A stretch of DNA of 16,197 nucleotides, from positions 1-16,197 of the forward strand of contig JBJTHJ010000117.1 of NCBI GenBank assembly GCA_046094385.1, in the 5' to 3' direction. Positions 7,791 to 14,727 of the stretch are shown piece by piece. The position numbers and the translations under genes were made by a program. Origin of the DNA: ZLKRG08 sp046094385. Lineage in GTDB: Bacteria > Actinomycetota > Actinomycetes > Nanopelagicales > Nanopelagicaceae. Under the pieces are notes generated by a model that saw only the letters and a program-made list of their open reading frames with translations, was not told the origin of the DNA and ran no database searches. Position 1 is the first letter of the stretch. Each line of letters starts with the position of its first letter.

Positions 7791-7802
7791 GATAATCGCA
7801 CG
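7788..7802 (+). promoter_or_regulatory. Extended -10 promoter for the DMT gene, built on the ABC-F stop codon
   Basis: TGA-GATAAT: the TGA at 7788-7790 ends the ABC-F frame and also supplies the TGn of an extended -10 box; GATAAT is at 7791-7796. Six nucleotides follow and then the ATG at 7803, so transcription would start on the start codon. No Shine-Dalgarno sequence is present. It is also possible that the gene is simply co-transcribed from upstream. Confidence 0.4.
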
Positions 7803-8732
7803 ATGCGCTTAGATTTGATTGCCTTTGGCACGGCCATGCTTATTGCCTTTCAAGCGCGCGCGAATGGTGAACTCTCAAAGTTACTTGGAAATCCAATCCA
7901 AGCAGCCACAGTCTCTTTTGGTTCTGGGTTAATCGTGATTGCGATATTTGCAGCCACACATCACGGTATGAAACAAGGGTTGCAGGGAATCAAGCGCGCG
8001 GTATTAAGTGGAAATCTAGCGCGGTGGAATCTTTTTGCAGGAATGTTAGGTGGAACTTTCGTAGCGATTCAAACTAATACTGTGCCAATCATTGGAGTCG
8101 CCATTTATTCAGTTGCCTCAATCGCTGGTCAAACTGCCTCATCTTTAATAGTAGATGCCTATGGCTTATCGGGTGGCGCTAAGCAGCACATAAACCTGCG
8201 ACGGATCTTGGCCTCCTTTATCACCGTAATTGCAGTACTAGTTTCGGTCTGGGATCGCATAGAAGCAGATGACCTTTCATTGATACCAGTTGCGTTGGCC
8301 GGATTAGCTGGCGGCATTGTCGGAATTCAACGCGCATTAAATGGAAAGATAAATATCTACTCGGGACAACATTGGACAACCTCACTACTTAATTTTGTTA
8401 TGGGTACCTCTTTTCTACTGATTTTGACTGCGATATTGATTCCCATGAATAGGTACGAATTCAGCAAATTACCTACCACTCCTTGGTGGATTTATACCGG
8501 CGGAGTTCTAGGGGTCATTTACATCGCATACTCAGCAACAATCGTTCAACAACTGGGAGTTTTAGCCTCAACATTGCTAAGTGTGGGCGGGAATCTCTTT
8601 GGTGCGCTATTAATCGATCTAATTGCACCTATTCATGGTGTGCAAGTTAGTGTTTGGTTGATATCGGGGATCTTGCTCTCTTTTGTGGGAGTTATCGTCG
8701 GTGGCGTAAGTAGCCAACAACAGAAGAGATAA
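7803..8732 (+). CDS. DMT superfamily membrane protein, YdcZ (DUF606) type
   Basis: Integral membrane protein of 309 aa with about ten hydrophobic segments in two homologous halves. The first half begins with AFQARANGELSKLLGNPIQAATVSFGSG, the second with GGIVGIQRALNGKINIYSG; the repeated N-G-x-[LI] followed by a serine/glycine-rich helix is characteristic of YdcZ proteins, where each half is one DUF606 unit. Here both halves are fused in one chain, a common variant. Function in the family is not well defined; small-molecule export is the usual guess. It follows the ABC-F gene by 12 nt. Its last 41 nt overlap the convergent dedA gene, so its final 12-13 codons are constrained on both strands. 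Confidence 0.83.
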   Translation: MRLDLIAFGTAMLIAFQARANGELSKLLGNPIQAATVSFGSGLIVIAIFAATHHGMKQGLQGIKRAVLSGNLARWNLFAGMLGGTFVAIQTNTVPIIGVAIYSVASIAGQTASSLIVDAYGLSGGAKQHINLRRILASFITVIAVLVSVWDRIEADDLSLIPVALAGLAGGIVGIQRALNGKINIYSGQHWTTSLLNFVMGTSFLLILTAILIPMNRYEFSKLPTTPWWIYTGGVLGVIYIAYSATIVQQLGVLASTLLSVGGNLFGALLIDLIAPIHGVQVSVWLISGILLSFVGVIVGGVSSQQQKR

Positions 8733-9291
8733 TCGAAGCACTTATAAAAAATGCAGCGATCGCATAGCTGGAGCTTTTGACCCAAGGAATACTGGCCGAG
8801 TAATAGCCGGCAGTAGTTATAAGTACCGCCCACAGAAGTGCACCAACAGCATTTGCACTTAAGAATGAGTAATAGCGCATCTTGGCTGCGCCAGCAATTG
8901 GCGGAACAAAGGTACGAATCCATGGAAAGTATCGAGCCGCAACCACGGCCCACCAACCAGAGCGCTCGTAGAAACGTTCAGCTCTAGCAATCATCTTTCT
9001 TATCTTTGGTGAATCTCTTCGCTCCAAATATGGACGACCTAGTTTTCTACCAATTACATACCCGGTCTGGTCTCCGATAAATGCCGCCAAGAAGACCACC
9101 AGGCATAACAGAGATATATCAATGGATTCGTTGCTGGCAGCTACCAACCCAGCGCTAAATAACAATGAATCTCCAGGTAAGAAGAACCCTAAGAGAATTC
9201 CGGTTTCCACGAAGATGATGATGAATGCAATTAAATAGAAAAGAAGCGGACCAACAGTTGCCAATTGTTCGTCAAAAGACGCTTGTAGCAT
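8692..9291 (-). CDS. DedA family membrane protein
   Basis: Polytopic inner-membrane protein of 199 aa (SNARE-associated/VTT-domain family). Family marks: ETGILLGFFLPGDSLLFSAGL at 29-49, acidic FIGDQTGY at 71-78, and RYFPWIRTFVPPIAGAAKM at 120-138 with the conserved arginines of the re-entrant region. Members include the undecaprenyl-phosphate flippase UptA and others affecting membrane potential and lipid homeostasis, so a lipid-carrier flippase role is reasonable but not proven. Its ATG shares one base with the malic-enzyme stop (TAATG at 9293-9289), making it the third gene of the upp operon. The 3' end overlaps the convergent DMT gene by 41 nt. Confidence 0.9.
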   Translation of the reverse strand: MLQASFDEQLATVGPLLFYLIAFIIIFVETGILLGFFLPGDSLLFSAGLVAASNESIDISLLCLVVFLAAFIGDQTGYVIGRKLGRPYLERRDSPKIRKMIARAERFYERSGWWAVVAARYFPWIRTFVPPIAGAAKMRYYSFLSANAVGALLWAVLITTAGYYSASIPWVKSSSYAIAAFFISASIISSVVGYLRHRR

Positions 9292-10631
9292 TATTTGGCA
9301 GCCTCTTTTACAGCCAAGGCCACCTTCTTTGCTACAGATGGATCAAAGACACTTGGAATTATGAAATTGGCATTTAGTTGCTCTGGTGCCACACAGCTTG
9401 CAATTGCATCTGCTGCTGCCACCAAAAGTTCATCAGTGATTTTATGTGCATTTGCATCCAGTAAACCTCGAAATATTCCTGGGAAAGCCAATACATTATT
9501 GATTTGATTAGGTTGATCGCTGCGACCGGTAGCAACTACTGCGGCATATTTACGGGCAATCATGGGATCAATTTCAGGGTCTGGGTTTGCTAACGCAAAA
9601 ACAATCGAATTGATCGCCATTTGCTTGATGTCTTCCTCTTTTAGGATGTTAGCTGCACTGACTCCGATAAAAACATCGGCACCTTTCAAAGCTTCAGTCA
9701 AAGATCCTTGGAATCCGTGATTATCAATGCCATTGATTTCGGCAACGCCCTCTCTGTGAAAGGCAAGTACATTTTCGGCCCCACTGATTGACAATAATTT
9801 TGCGAGTGCCGTACCAGCTGCTCCAGCCCCACTAATTACAATCTTCACGGTCTTTAAATCTTTTCGAACTAATTTCAAGGCATTCTTAAGTGCCGCTAAG
9901 ACCACGATTGCGGTGCCATGTTGATCATCATGAAAAACTGGGATATCAAGTAGCTCTCGCAGCTTGGCTTCAACTTCAAAGCATCGCGGTGCCGAGATAT
10001 CTTCCAAATTGATCCCACCATAAACAGGTGCGATCAATTGCACCGTGCGCACGATTTCATCGACATCTTGGCTATCAATACACACTGGCCAGGCATCAAC
10101 ATCAGCAAATCGCTTAAAGAGCGCAGCTTTGCCTTCCATGACCGGCAATGCCGCTGCTGGTCCAATATTTCCAAGTCCAAGCACAGCTGAACCATCGGTT
10201 ACCACGGCCACGGTATTTCTCTTTATCGTCAGGCGACGGGCATCTGCTGGATCTGCAGCAATGGCTTGGCTGATCCGGGCTACCCCTGGCGTGTATGCGC
10301 GGGAGAGATCATCGCGTGTTTTAAGTGGCACCTTTGGTGTGACTTCAATTTTGCCACCCAAGTGCAATAGAAAAGTTCTATCACTTACCTTACGGACCTT
10401 TAATCCTGGGAACTTTTCGATGGCATCACAAATTTCCTTTGCATGATTTACATCAATAGTGTCACAAGTAATATCTACTACCACAATCTCTAAACTGGAT
10501 TCGGCGACATCTAGAGCAGTGATGGTGGCACCAGCATTAGCAATCGCAGTAGTTGCTTGTGCAACTGGTTGTCTCTCTGGTGCGCCTTCGATACGGATCG
10601 TGATTCCGTAACCAGGGCTAGTTGAACTCAT
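9291..10631 (-). CDS. NAD-type malic enzyme with N-terminal ACT-like domain
   Basis: Cytoplasmic enzyme converting malate to pyruvate and CO2 with reduction of NAD(P)+. 446 aa from the chosen start. Residues 6-80 form an ACT-like regulatory domain (GITIRIEG start, predicted beta-alpha-beta pattern). The catalytic part has Tyr113 in AYTPGVA, Lys168 in MEGKAALF, metal ligands Glu210-Asp211 in NLEDISAP and Asp in HDDQHGTA (234-241), and a Rossmann motif GAGAAG at 268-273. It is the short bacterial malic enzyme and lacks the phosphotransacetylase domain of MaeB. The frame also opens at a TTG at 10634, but the ATG at 10631 overlaps the upp stop by one base (TGATG), a standard coupled arrangement, and is preferred. 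Cofactor preference is not determined. Confidence 0.93.
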   Translation of the reverse strand: MSSTSPGYGITIRIEGAPERQPVAQATTAIANAGATITALDVAESSLEIVVVDITCDTIDVNHAKEICDAIEKFPGLKVRKVSDRTFLLHLGGKIEVTPKVPLKTRDDLSRAYTPGVARISQAIAADPADARRLTIKRNTVAVVTDGSAVLGLGNIGPAAALPVMEGKAALFKRFADVDAWPVCIDSQDVDEIVRTVQLIAPVYGGINLEDISAPRCFEVEAKLRELLDIPVFHDDQHGTAIVVLAALKNALKLVRKDLKTVKIVISGAGAAGTALAKLLSISGAENVLAFHREGVAEINGIDNHGFQGSLTEALKGADVFIGVSAANILKEEDIKQMAINSIVFALANPDPEIDPMIARKYAAVVATGRSDQPNQINNVLAFPGIFRGLLDANAHKITDELLVAAADAIASCVAPEQLNANFIIPSVFDPSVAKKVALAVKEAAK

Positions 10632-11263
10632 CAAACTACTCCGTAGAGTCGATCACCAGCATCGCCAAGACCAGGAACGATGTATCCATGTTCATTTAAC
10701 TTCTCGTCCACCGCACCTGTAACTAAGTGAACATTAGTATTTGGAAAAGCATCGCCAACTGCTTTAATGCCTTCAGGCGCAGCGATGATGCAGATGGCGA
10801 TAATTTCAGTGGCGCCAAGATCCAATAGATATTGAATTGCAGCGATCAAAGTGCCACCTGTTGCCAACATCGGATCAAGTATGTAGCACTGCCGACCTTT
10901 GAGATCTTTTGGTAAACGATTTGCGTAAGTGGATGCCTTTAATGTGGTCTCATCACGGACCATCCCTAAGAATCCGATCTCTGCATTTGGCATTAATTTG
11001 GTCATACCTTCAAGCATTCCTAATCCAGCGCGCAGAATCGGAACTACGACTGGAGTCGGCTTTGACATTTCAACGCCGTTCATTGGGGCGACCGGTGTTT
11101 TGATTTGTTTAGGGGCCACTTTGATTTCACGCGTTGCTTCATAAGATAGAAGCGTCACCAACTCCTCGACCAGGTGTCGGAAGGTGGGTGAATCAGTTCG
11201 CTCGTCTCTAAGCACCGTCAATTTATGAGCAATCAAGGGATGGTCAGCAACGTGGACTTTCAT
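10631..11263 (-). CDS. upp: Uracil phosphoribosyltransferase
   Basis: Salvage enzyme joining uracil and PRPP to make UMP. 210 aa, the normal length. Motifs: VPILRAGLGM at 74-83, the PRPP loop DPMLATGGT at 130-138, and the uracil-binding YIVPGLGDAGDR at 194-205. First gene of a upp-malic enzyme-dedA operon, linked by TGATG at its 3' end. It diverges from the TadA-associated gene, an arrangement I recall from other actinobacteria. The ATG at 11263 has no Shine-Dalgarno sequence, while TAAGGT (11276-11271) lies 7 nt upstream, suggesting leaderless transcription. Confidence 0.96.
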   Translation of the reverse strand: MKVHVADHPLIAHKLTVLRDERTDSPTFRHLVEELVTLLSYEATREIKVAPKQIKTPVAPMNGVEMSKPTPVVVPILRAGLGMLEGMTKLMPNAEIGFLGMVRDETTLKASTYANRLPKDLKGRQCYILDPMLATGGTLIAAIQYLLDLGATEIIAICIIAAPEGIKAVGDAFPNTNVHLVTGAVDEKLNEHGYIVPGLGDAGDRLYGVV

Positions 11264-11276
11264 AATGCCTACCTTA
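11264..11276 (-). promoter_or_regulatory. Putative -10 box and leaderless start of the upp operon
   Basis: TAAGGT at 11276-11271 on the minus strand followed by 7 nt and the upp ATG. It has the TAnnnT form seen before other starts in this window. No -35 match is evident at 16-18 nt upstream. Confidence 0.35.
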
Positions 11277-11360
11277 CAGGTCTTTTCATTGCTCCCAGAT
11301 AGTGGAAAACTAGCGGTGAGAGGCTCTCCACACTGGCAATCGAGAGAATGGGTGGTGACG

Positions 11361-11822
11361 ATGAACTCAGATGTTGATTTCGCAGTCGCTGCTTGGCATG
11401 AAGCTGGAACTTGGAAGCTAGAAATCTTGTCCGATCCTTATAACTTGGGCGCAATTATCAGTGAATTGAAAAGCCATCAGACTAACGGTGGCGCACTTGC
11501 TTTGATTGCAATTGATGAAGAGTTCTTTATTTTAGTCAGAGTCCTTGGAAAACATATTAGTTTATTCATCAGTGATGTCACCTGTGCTTTGGATTATGAA
11601 GTTGCAAGTGACTTTTTAGAGATATCAGATTTACCTGCTCCAGAATTTGATGATGAACCACTTCCTGGTGGACATATGGACATCATCGCCGATCTAGGAA
11701 TGGGACATATGGAGCTTGAAGCGCTTTGTGACGACACAGAATTGTTTCCAGATGAGCAGCTTGAAGCCATTGCTAAACGTTTAGGTTTCTCAGATCAATT
11801 TGTAGAATTGTTAGAACTCTAA
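11361..11822 (+). CDS. tRNA adenosine deaminase-associated protein
   Basis: Small acidic protein of 153 aa, recognised as the actinobacterial family found next to tadA. Blocks seen: FAVAAWHEAGTWKLEIL near the N-terminus, GGALALIAIDEEFFILVRV at 43-61, LFISDVTCALDYEVASDFL at 68-86, an acidic proline-rich stretch 91-103, then ADLGMGHMELEALCDD and the C-terminal LGFSDQFVELL. Biochemical role unknown; the constant pairing with tadA suggests a link to wobble-base editing. The frame is open back to an ATG at 11265, but the extra 32 codons are not family-like. In-frame GTG codons at 11352 and 11355 are possible alternatives to ATG 11361. tadA starts 12 nt downstream, so the two form an operon. Confidence 0.88.
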   Translation: MNSDVDFAVAAWHEAGTWKLEILSDPYNLGAIISELKSHQTNGGALALIAIDEEFFILVRVLGKHISLFISDVTCALDYEVASDFLEISDLPAPEFDDEPLPGGHMDIIADLGMGHMELEALCDDTELFPDEQLEAIAKRLGFSDQFVELLEL

Positions 11823-11834
11823 GAAAATTATTTA

Positions 11835-12287
11835 ATGAATCACCAAGAGGCAATGGCGAAAGCCATCGAACTGGCACGCGTAAGTGCAGTTGAAAGCGGA
11901 GATGTACCAGTCGGTGCGATTGTTTTAGACGACAATGGTGAAGTTATCGCTACCGGAGTCAATCAGAGAGAATTAACCTCAAATCCAGTGTCACATGCAG
12001 AGATTGTGGCGATACAAAGAGCTGCAAGTGCCATCGGAAATTGGCGTCTAGATAATTGCACCTTGGTAGTCACTTTAGAACCTTGCGCTATGTGCGCAGG
12101 TGCAATTGCCCAATCACGAATCTCGAAATTGGTCTTTGGAGCATGGGATGAGAAGGCGGGCGCGGTAGGTTCACAGTGGGATTTGCTACGAGACCCGAGG
12201 CAGCTAAATAAAGTAGAGGTAATCTCTGGAGTACTAGAGTCGCAGTGCGCCGAATTGTTAACGCACTTCTTCCGAGATAAGCGCTAA
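11835..12287 (+). CDS. tadA: tRNA-specific adenosine deaminase
   Basis: Zinc deaminase converting A34 to inosine in the anticodon of tRNA-Arg(ACG). 150 aa, usual length. Zinc and catalytic residues are intact: HAE at 54-56 (ligand His and proton-shuttle Glu) and PCAMC at 83-87 (two Cys ligands), with the flanking VPVGAIV at 24-30 and SRISKLVFGAWDEKAGA at 94-110 typical of TadA and not of cytidine or guanine deaminases. Second in the operon with the TadA-associated protein. Its stop is 5 bp from the stop of the convergent permease, leaving no room for an intergenic terminator. Confidence 0.95.
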   Translation: MNHQEAMAKAIELARVSAVESGDVPVGAIVLDDNGEVIATGVNQRELTSNPVSHAEIVAIQRAASAIGNWRLDNCTLVVTLEPCAMCAGAIAQSRISKLVFGAWDEKAGAVGSQWDLLRDPRQLNKVEVISGVLESQCAELLTHFFRDKR

Positions 12288-12292
12288 TAAAG

Positions 12293-14641
12293 TTAGTGTA
12301 GAAGTTCGTAATTTGGGTTCAAGATCGTAAGCAATCCATCGACCTCACCGACCATACCTTCAGCGCGTAATTGCGCACCAACATCTAACCCTGCCAGAGC
12401 GCGTCTACCTAAGAATTGCAGAGTAATTCCGCCGGTTTCATCCCACATCTCGACTTCTAACATTGGAGCTTCATTGGTTGGGGAGGTGCGAATTGCAGTT
12501 ACTCGACCTTGAACATGAGCGCGCTTTCGCCAAATTACCTCGCCGATCTTGATTACTTTTTCAGAGTAGTGGCTGACTGGCTCCAGATTAGCTGGCGGAA
12601 TCATCCTCTTTGATGGGGTTGCGGTAGTAGTGGTAGCAGAGACTTTGGCATGCTCTTTGTGTGCGCCATGCAAATTAAGTGGACCCTCATCTAAAAGTTT
12701 TGCGACATCGAAAGGAATAATGGTTGCAACCACTCTTGGAAGTTGCGAGATTGGACTTGCAATTTGTTCGGCAGTTTGATCATGCAAGATCTTGCCAAGG
12801 ATTCTTGAGTATGAGCGACGTGGCAAAAGTAACGTCAATTCATGATCACCATCTGCTGTGGCACGAATTGCATAATCTAAGGCGGCATTTGTAAGTCTGC
12901 GATCAGGGCAATCGATTAATTCAAGCGAGACATCGCTAAGTGCAGGTGTTGATTCCCAGGCTCGTTTTATTCCTTCAGCTCTACGATCATCAATTACAAA
13001 GTGAACTGCGCTTAAGGTATGTGGATTTAGACTTCTGGCATATCGCACTGCACCCACTGTTGCTAAATCAACGCTATCCACTAAGACCGTCACATCATGT
13101 CTAGTGATTGAGGTGGCACGGTTACTTGCTTGAGCCAGAGATAGAACTGCCTGTTCCTGCACATAGCGCTTATTTAAACGAAGAAGTGAGATTACTAAAA
13201 TCGGAGCTAGCACCAAGATAATCCAAGCGCCTTGATTGAATTTAACAATCGAGAAGATAATTACAACTGCCAAAGAGACTCCACCAGCCAGGCTATTGAT
13301 GATGATCTTTAGCCGCCACTTTGAAGTTTTATTCCTCTTTGCATGACGGGCCATGCCAAAACCAGCCATAGTAAAACCAGTAAAAACTCCGAGCGCATAG
13401 AAAGCAACTAAGTGTTCGACCGATGCCCCGGTGGTAATGACGAAGACCGCAGCTCCGACTGCTAGGAAGATGATTCCATTTGAAAATGCCAGACGATGGC
13501 CACGTTTGGTAAGCCATTTTGGTAAGAAACCATCAGTTGCTACGAAGTTACAGAGAAGTGGAAAAGCCGAATAGGTGGTATTTGCACCTGCGAAGAGAAT
13601 CAAGGTAGTTGCAAACTGCACATACAAATACCAGAAATTTCCGAAGGGGCCTTCCCCCATAATCGATTTCGCGATTTGTGAGATCACAGTAGGTGAGCCA
13701 GATTCGTATGGCAGCGCATAAATCTTGTGAGCAAACCATGAGACTCCGAGTACCAGTGAACCTAGCAATGTGGACATGATTATCAAAGTGCGCTTGGCAT
13801 TTTTAGCTTCAGGAACTTGGAACAGGGCAACACCATCAGAGATCGCTTCAAGTCCAGTTAGGGAAGACCCACCATTTGCAAAAGCTCGTAACAAGATAAA
13901 TATGGCAGCTGCGCTTACCAACCCTTGTTCGGTGCCAATCTTTATGGCACCTTCTTGATTGGTGGATAGCTGTTCGAGAGTTCCGTTGAATAATTTATAG
14001 AGTCCTACGATGAAAACTACATACATACCAAGTATGAATAGATAAGTAGGGGCGGCAAATGCCTTGCCCGCTTCTTTGACACCACGCAGATTTCCGTAGG
14101 TTAAGAATGCGATTACCAATAACACCATCTCAACTTTGTATGGAGCTAAATTGGGAAAAGTTGAGATTATGGCAAGGACTCCAGCTGCGGCTTGAACTGC
14201 CAATGTGACGACGTAATCGAGCATTAACGCGACCGCTGCCACGATTGAAGCAGTAGGTCCGAAATTATCTCTGGAGACGATATATGCGCCACCAGTTTTT
14301 GTGTAAACATCGATCACATTTGTATACGAAAGAGTGATAATTAAGAGAATTAAAAGCACCACGAAGGTAAGTGGCATCAGTAAAGTGAATGCGGCCAGAC
14401 CAAATGCCGGTAATAGTGCAACCAGAATCTGTTCAGAGCCATACGCTGAAGATGAGATGCAATCTGATGAAAGAATCCCTAGGGCAAAACGCTTCTTTAA
14501 TCGCTGATGGCTCAGGGTATGACGATTAAGCGGACCGCCAAGTAGTCGTTTCTTGATTTTGTATGAGATGGGATCTTCTAGGTGTGCGTGATCCTGCAAT
14601 GCCACCGGCGCAGGGGCGCCGTCGGTCCACGATTTGGCCAC
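12293..14641 (-). CDS. KimA-like APC potassium permease fused to USP-like and OB-fold domains
   Basis: Predicted high-affinity K+ (H+-coupled) uptake protein, 782 aa. Residues about 52-490 carry roughly 12 hydrophobic segments of the APC fold, closely resembling B. subtilis KimA (FALGILSSDCISSSAYGSEQ, TGGAYIVSRDNFG, GLEAISDGV, FSNGIIFL). Residues corresponding to the KimA K+ site are kept: Asp60, Tyr67, Asp142, Tyr143, Thr146, Thr262, Glu265, Tyr415. Residues about 516-645 form a USP-like cytosolic domain, as in KimA. After a polar Ala/Thr-rich linker (650-690), residues 692-782 form an OB-fold-type domain (HVQGRVTAI, LEVEMWDETGGITLQFLGRR, ILNPNYEL). The frame is continuous. GTG start with AGGAGAG at 14651-14645. 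The usual neighbours in actinobacteria, Trk genes, are not in the window. A different cation or amino-acid substrate remains possible. Confidence 0.85.
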   Translation of the reverse strand: MAKSWTDGAPAPVALQDHAHLEDPISYKIKKRLLGGPLNRHTLSHQRLKKRFALGILSSDCISSSAYGSEQILVALLPAFGLAAFTLLMPLTFVVLLILLIITLSYTNVIDVYTKTGGAYIVSRDNFGPTASIVAAVALMLDYVVTLAVQAAAGVLAIISTFPNLAPYKVEMVLLVIAFLTYGNLRGVKEAGKAFAAPTYLFILGMYVVFIVGLYKLFNGTLEQLSTNQEGAIKIGTEQGLVSAAAIFILLRAFANGGSSLTGLEAISDGVALFQVPEAKNAKRTLIIMSTLLGSLVLGVSWFAHKIYALPYESGSPTVISQIAKSIMGEGPFGNFWYLYVQFATTLILFAGANTTYSAFPLLCNFVATDGFLPKWLTKRGHRLAFSNGIIFLAVGAAVFVITTGASVEHLVAFYALGVFTGFTMAGFGMARHAKRNKTSKWRLKIIINSLAGGVSLAVVIIFSIVKFNQGAWIILVLAPILVISLLRLNKRYVQEQAVLSLAQASNRATSITRHDVTVLVDSVDLATVGAVRYARSLNPHTLSAVHFVIDDRRAEGIKRAWESTPALSDVSLELIDCPDRRLTNAALDYAIRATADGDHELTLLLPRRSYSRILGKILHDQTAEQIASPISQLPRVVATIIPFDVAKLLDEGPLNLHGAHKEHAKVSATTTTATPSKRMIPPANLEPVSHYSEKVIKIGEVIWRKRAHVQGRVTAIRTSPTNEAPMLEVEMWDETGGITLQFLGRRALAGLDVGAQLRAEGMVGEVDGLLTILNPNYELLH

Positions 14642-14644
14642 TAA

Positions 14645-14651
14645 CTCTCCT
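14645..14651 (-). promoter_or_regulatory. Ribosome-binding site for the KimA-like permease
   Basis: AGGAGAG on the minus strand, 3 nt before the GTG at 14641 (about 5 nt from the AGGAG core). It decides the GTG start and shows this gene has a leadered mRNA, unlike several neighbours. A TAGAAT hexamer at 14672-14667 is a candidate -10. Confidence 0.5.
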
Positions 14652-14691
14652 AATTAACTAATCTTTATTCTACTGGCGTTTTCACTCGCTT

Positions 14692-14723
14692 TGCTCTAAA
14701 GGTATGCTCTAAAGGTATGCTCT
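14692..14723 (+). repeat. 13-bp tandem direct repeat in the gabD promoter
   Basis: Two exact copies of TGCTCTAAAGGTA (14692-14704 and 14705-14717) plus a partial third TGCTCT (14718-14723). The repeat creates two identical TATGCT hexamers, at 14703-14708 and 14716-14721. The downstream one is 6 nt from the GTG start codon, the right distance for a -10 box of a leaderless transcript. The duplication may be a recent slippage event or a functional doubling of a promoter element. Confidence 0.75.
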
Positions 14724-14727
14724 TTTC

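Noticed and set aside
10045..10446. 133-codon plus-strand open frame opposite the malic enzyme
   Set aside because: Antisense to conserved catalytic coding sequence, with no recognisable motif or ribosome site.
10632..10634. TTG start for the malic enzyme three bases before the ATG
   Set aside because: The adjacent ATG overlapping the upp stop (TGATG) is the standard coupled start and is sufficient.
11265..11360. Upstream ATG start for the TadA-associated protein
   Set aside because: The extra 32 residues do not resemble the family and would start almost on the divergent upp start codon.
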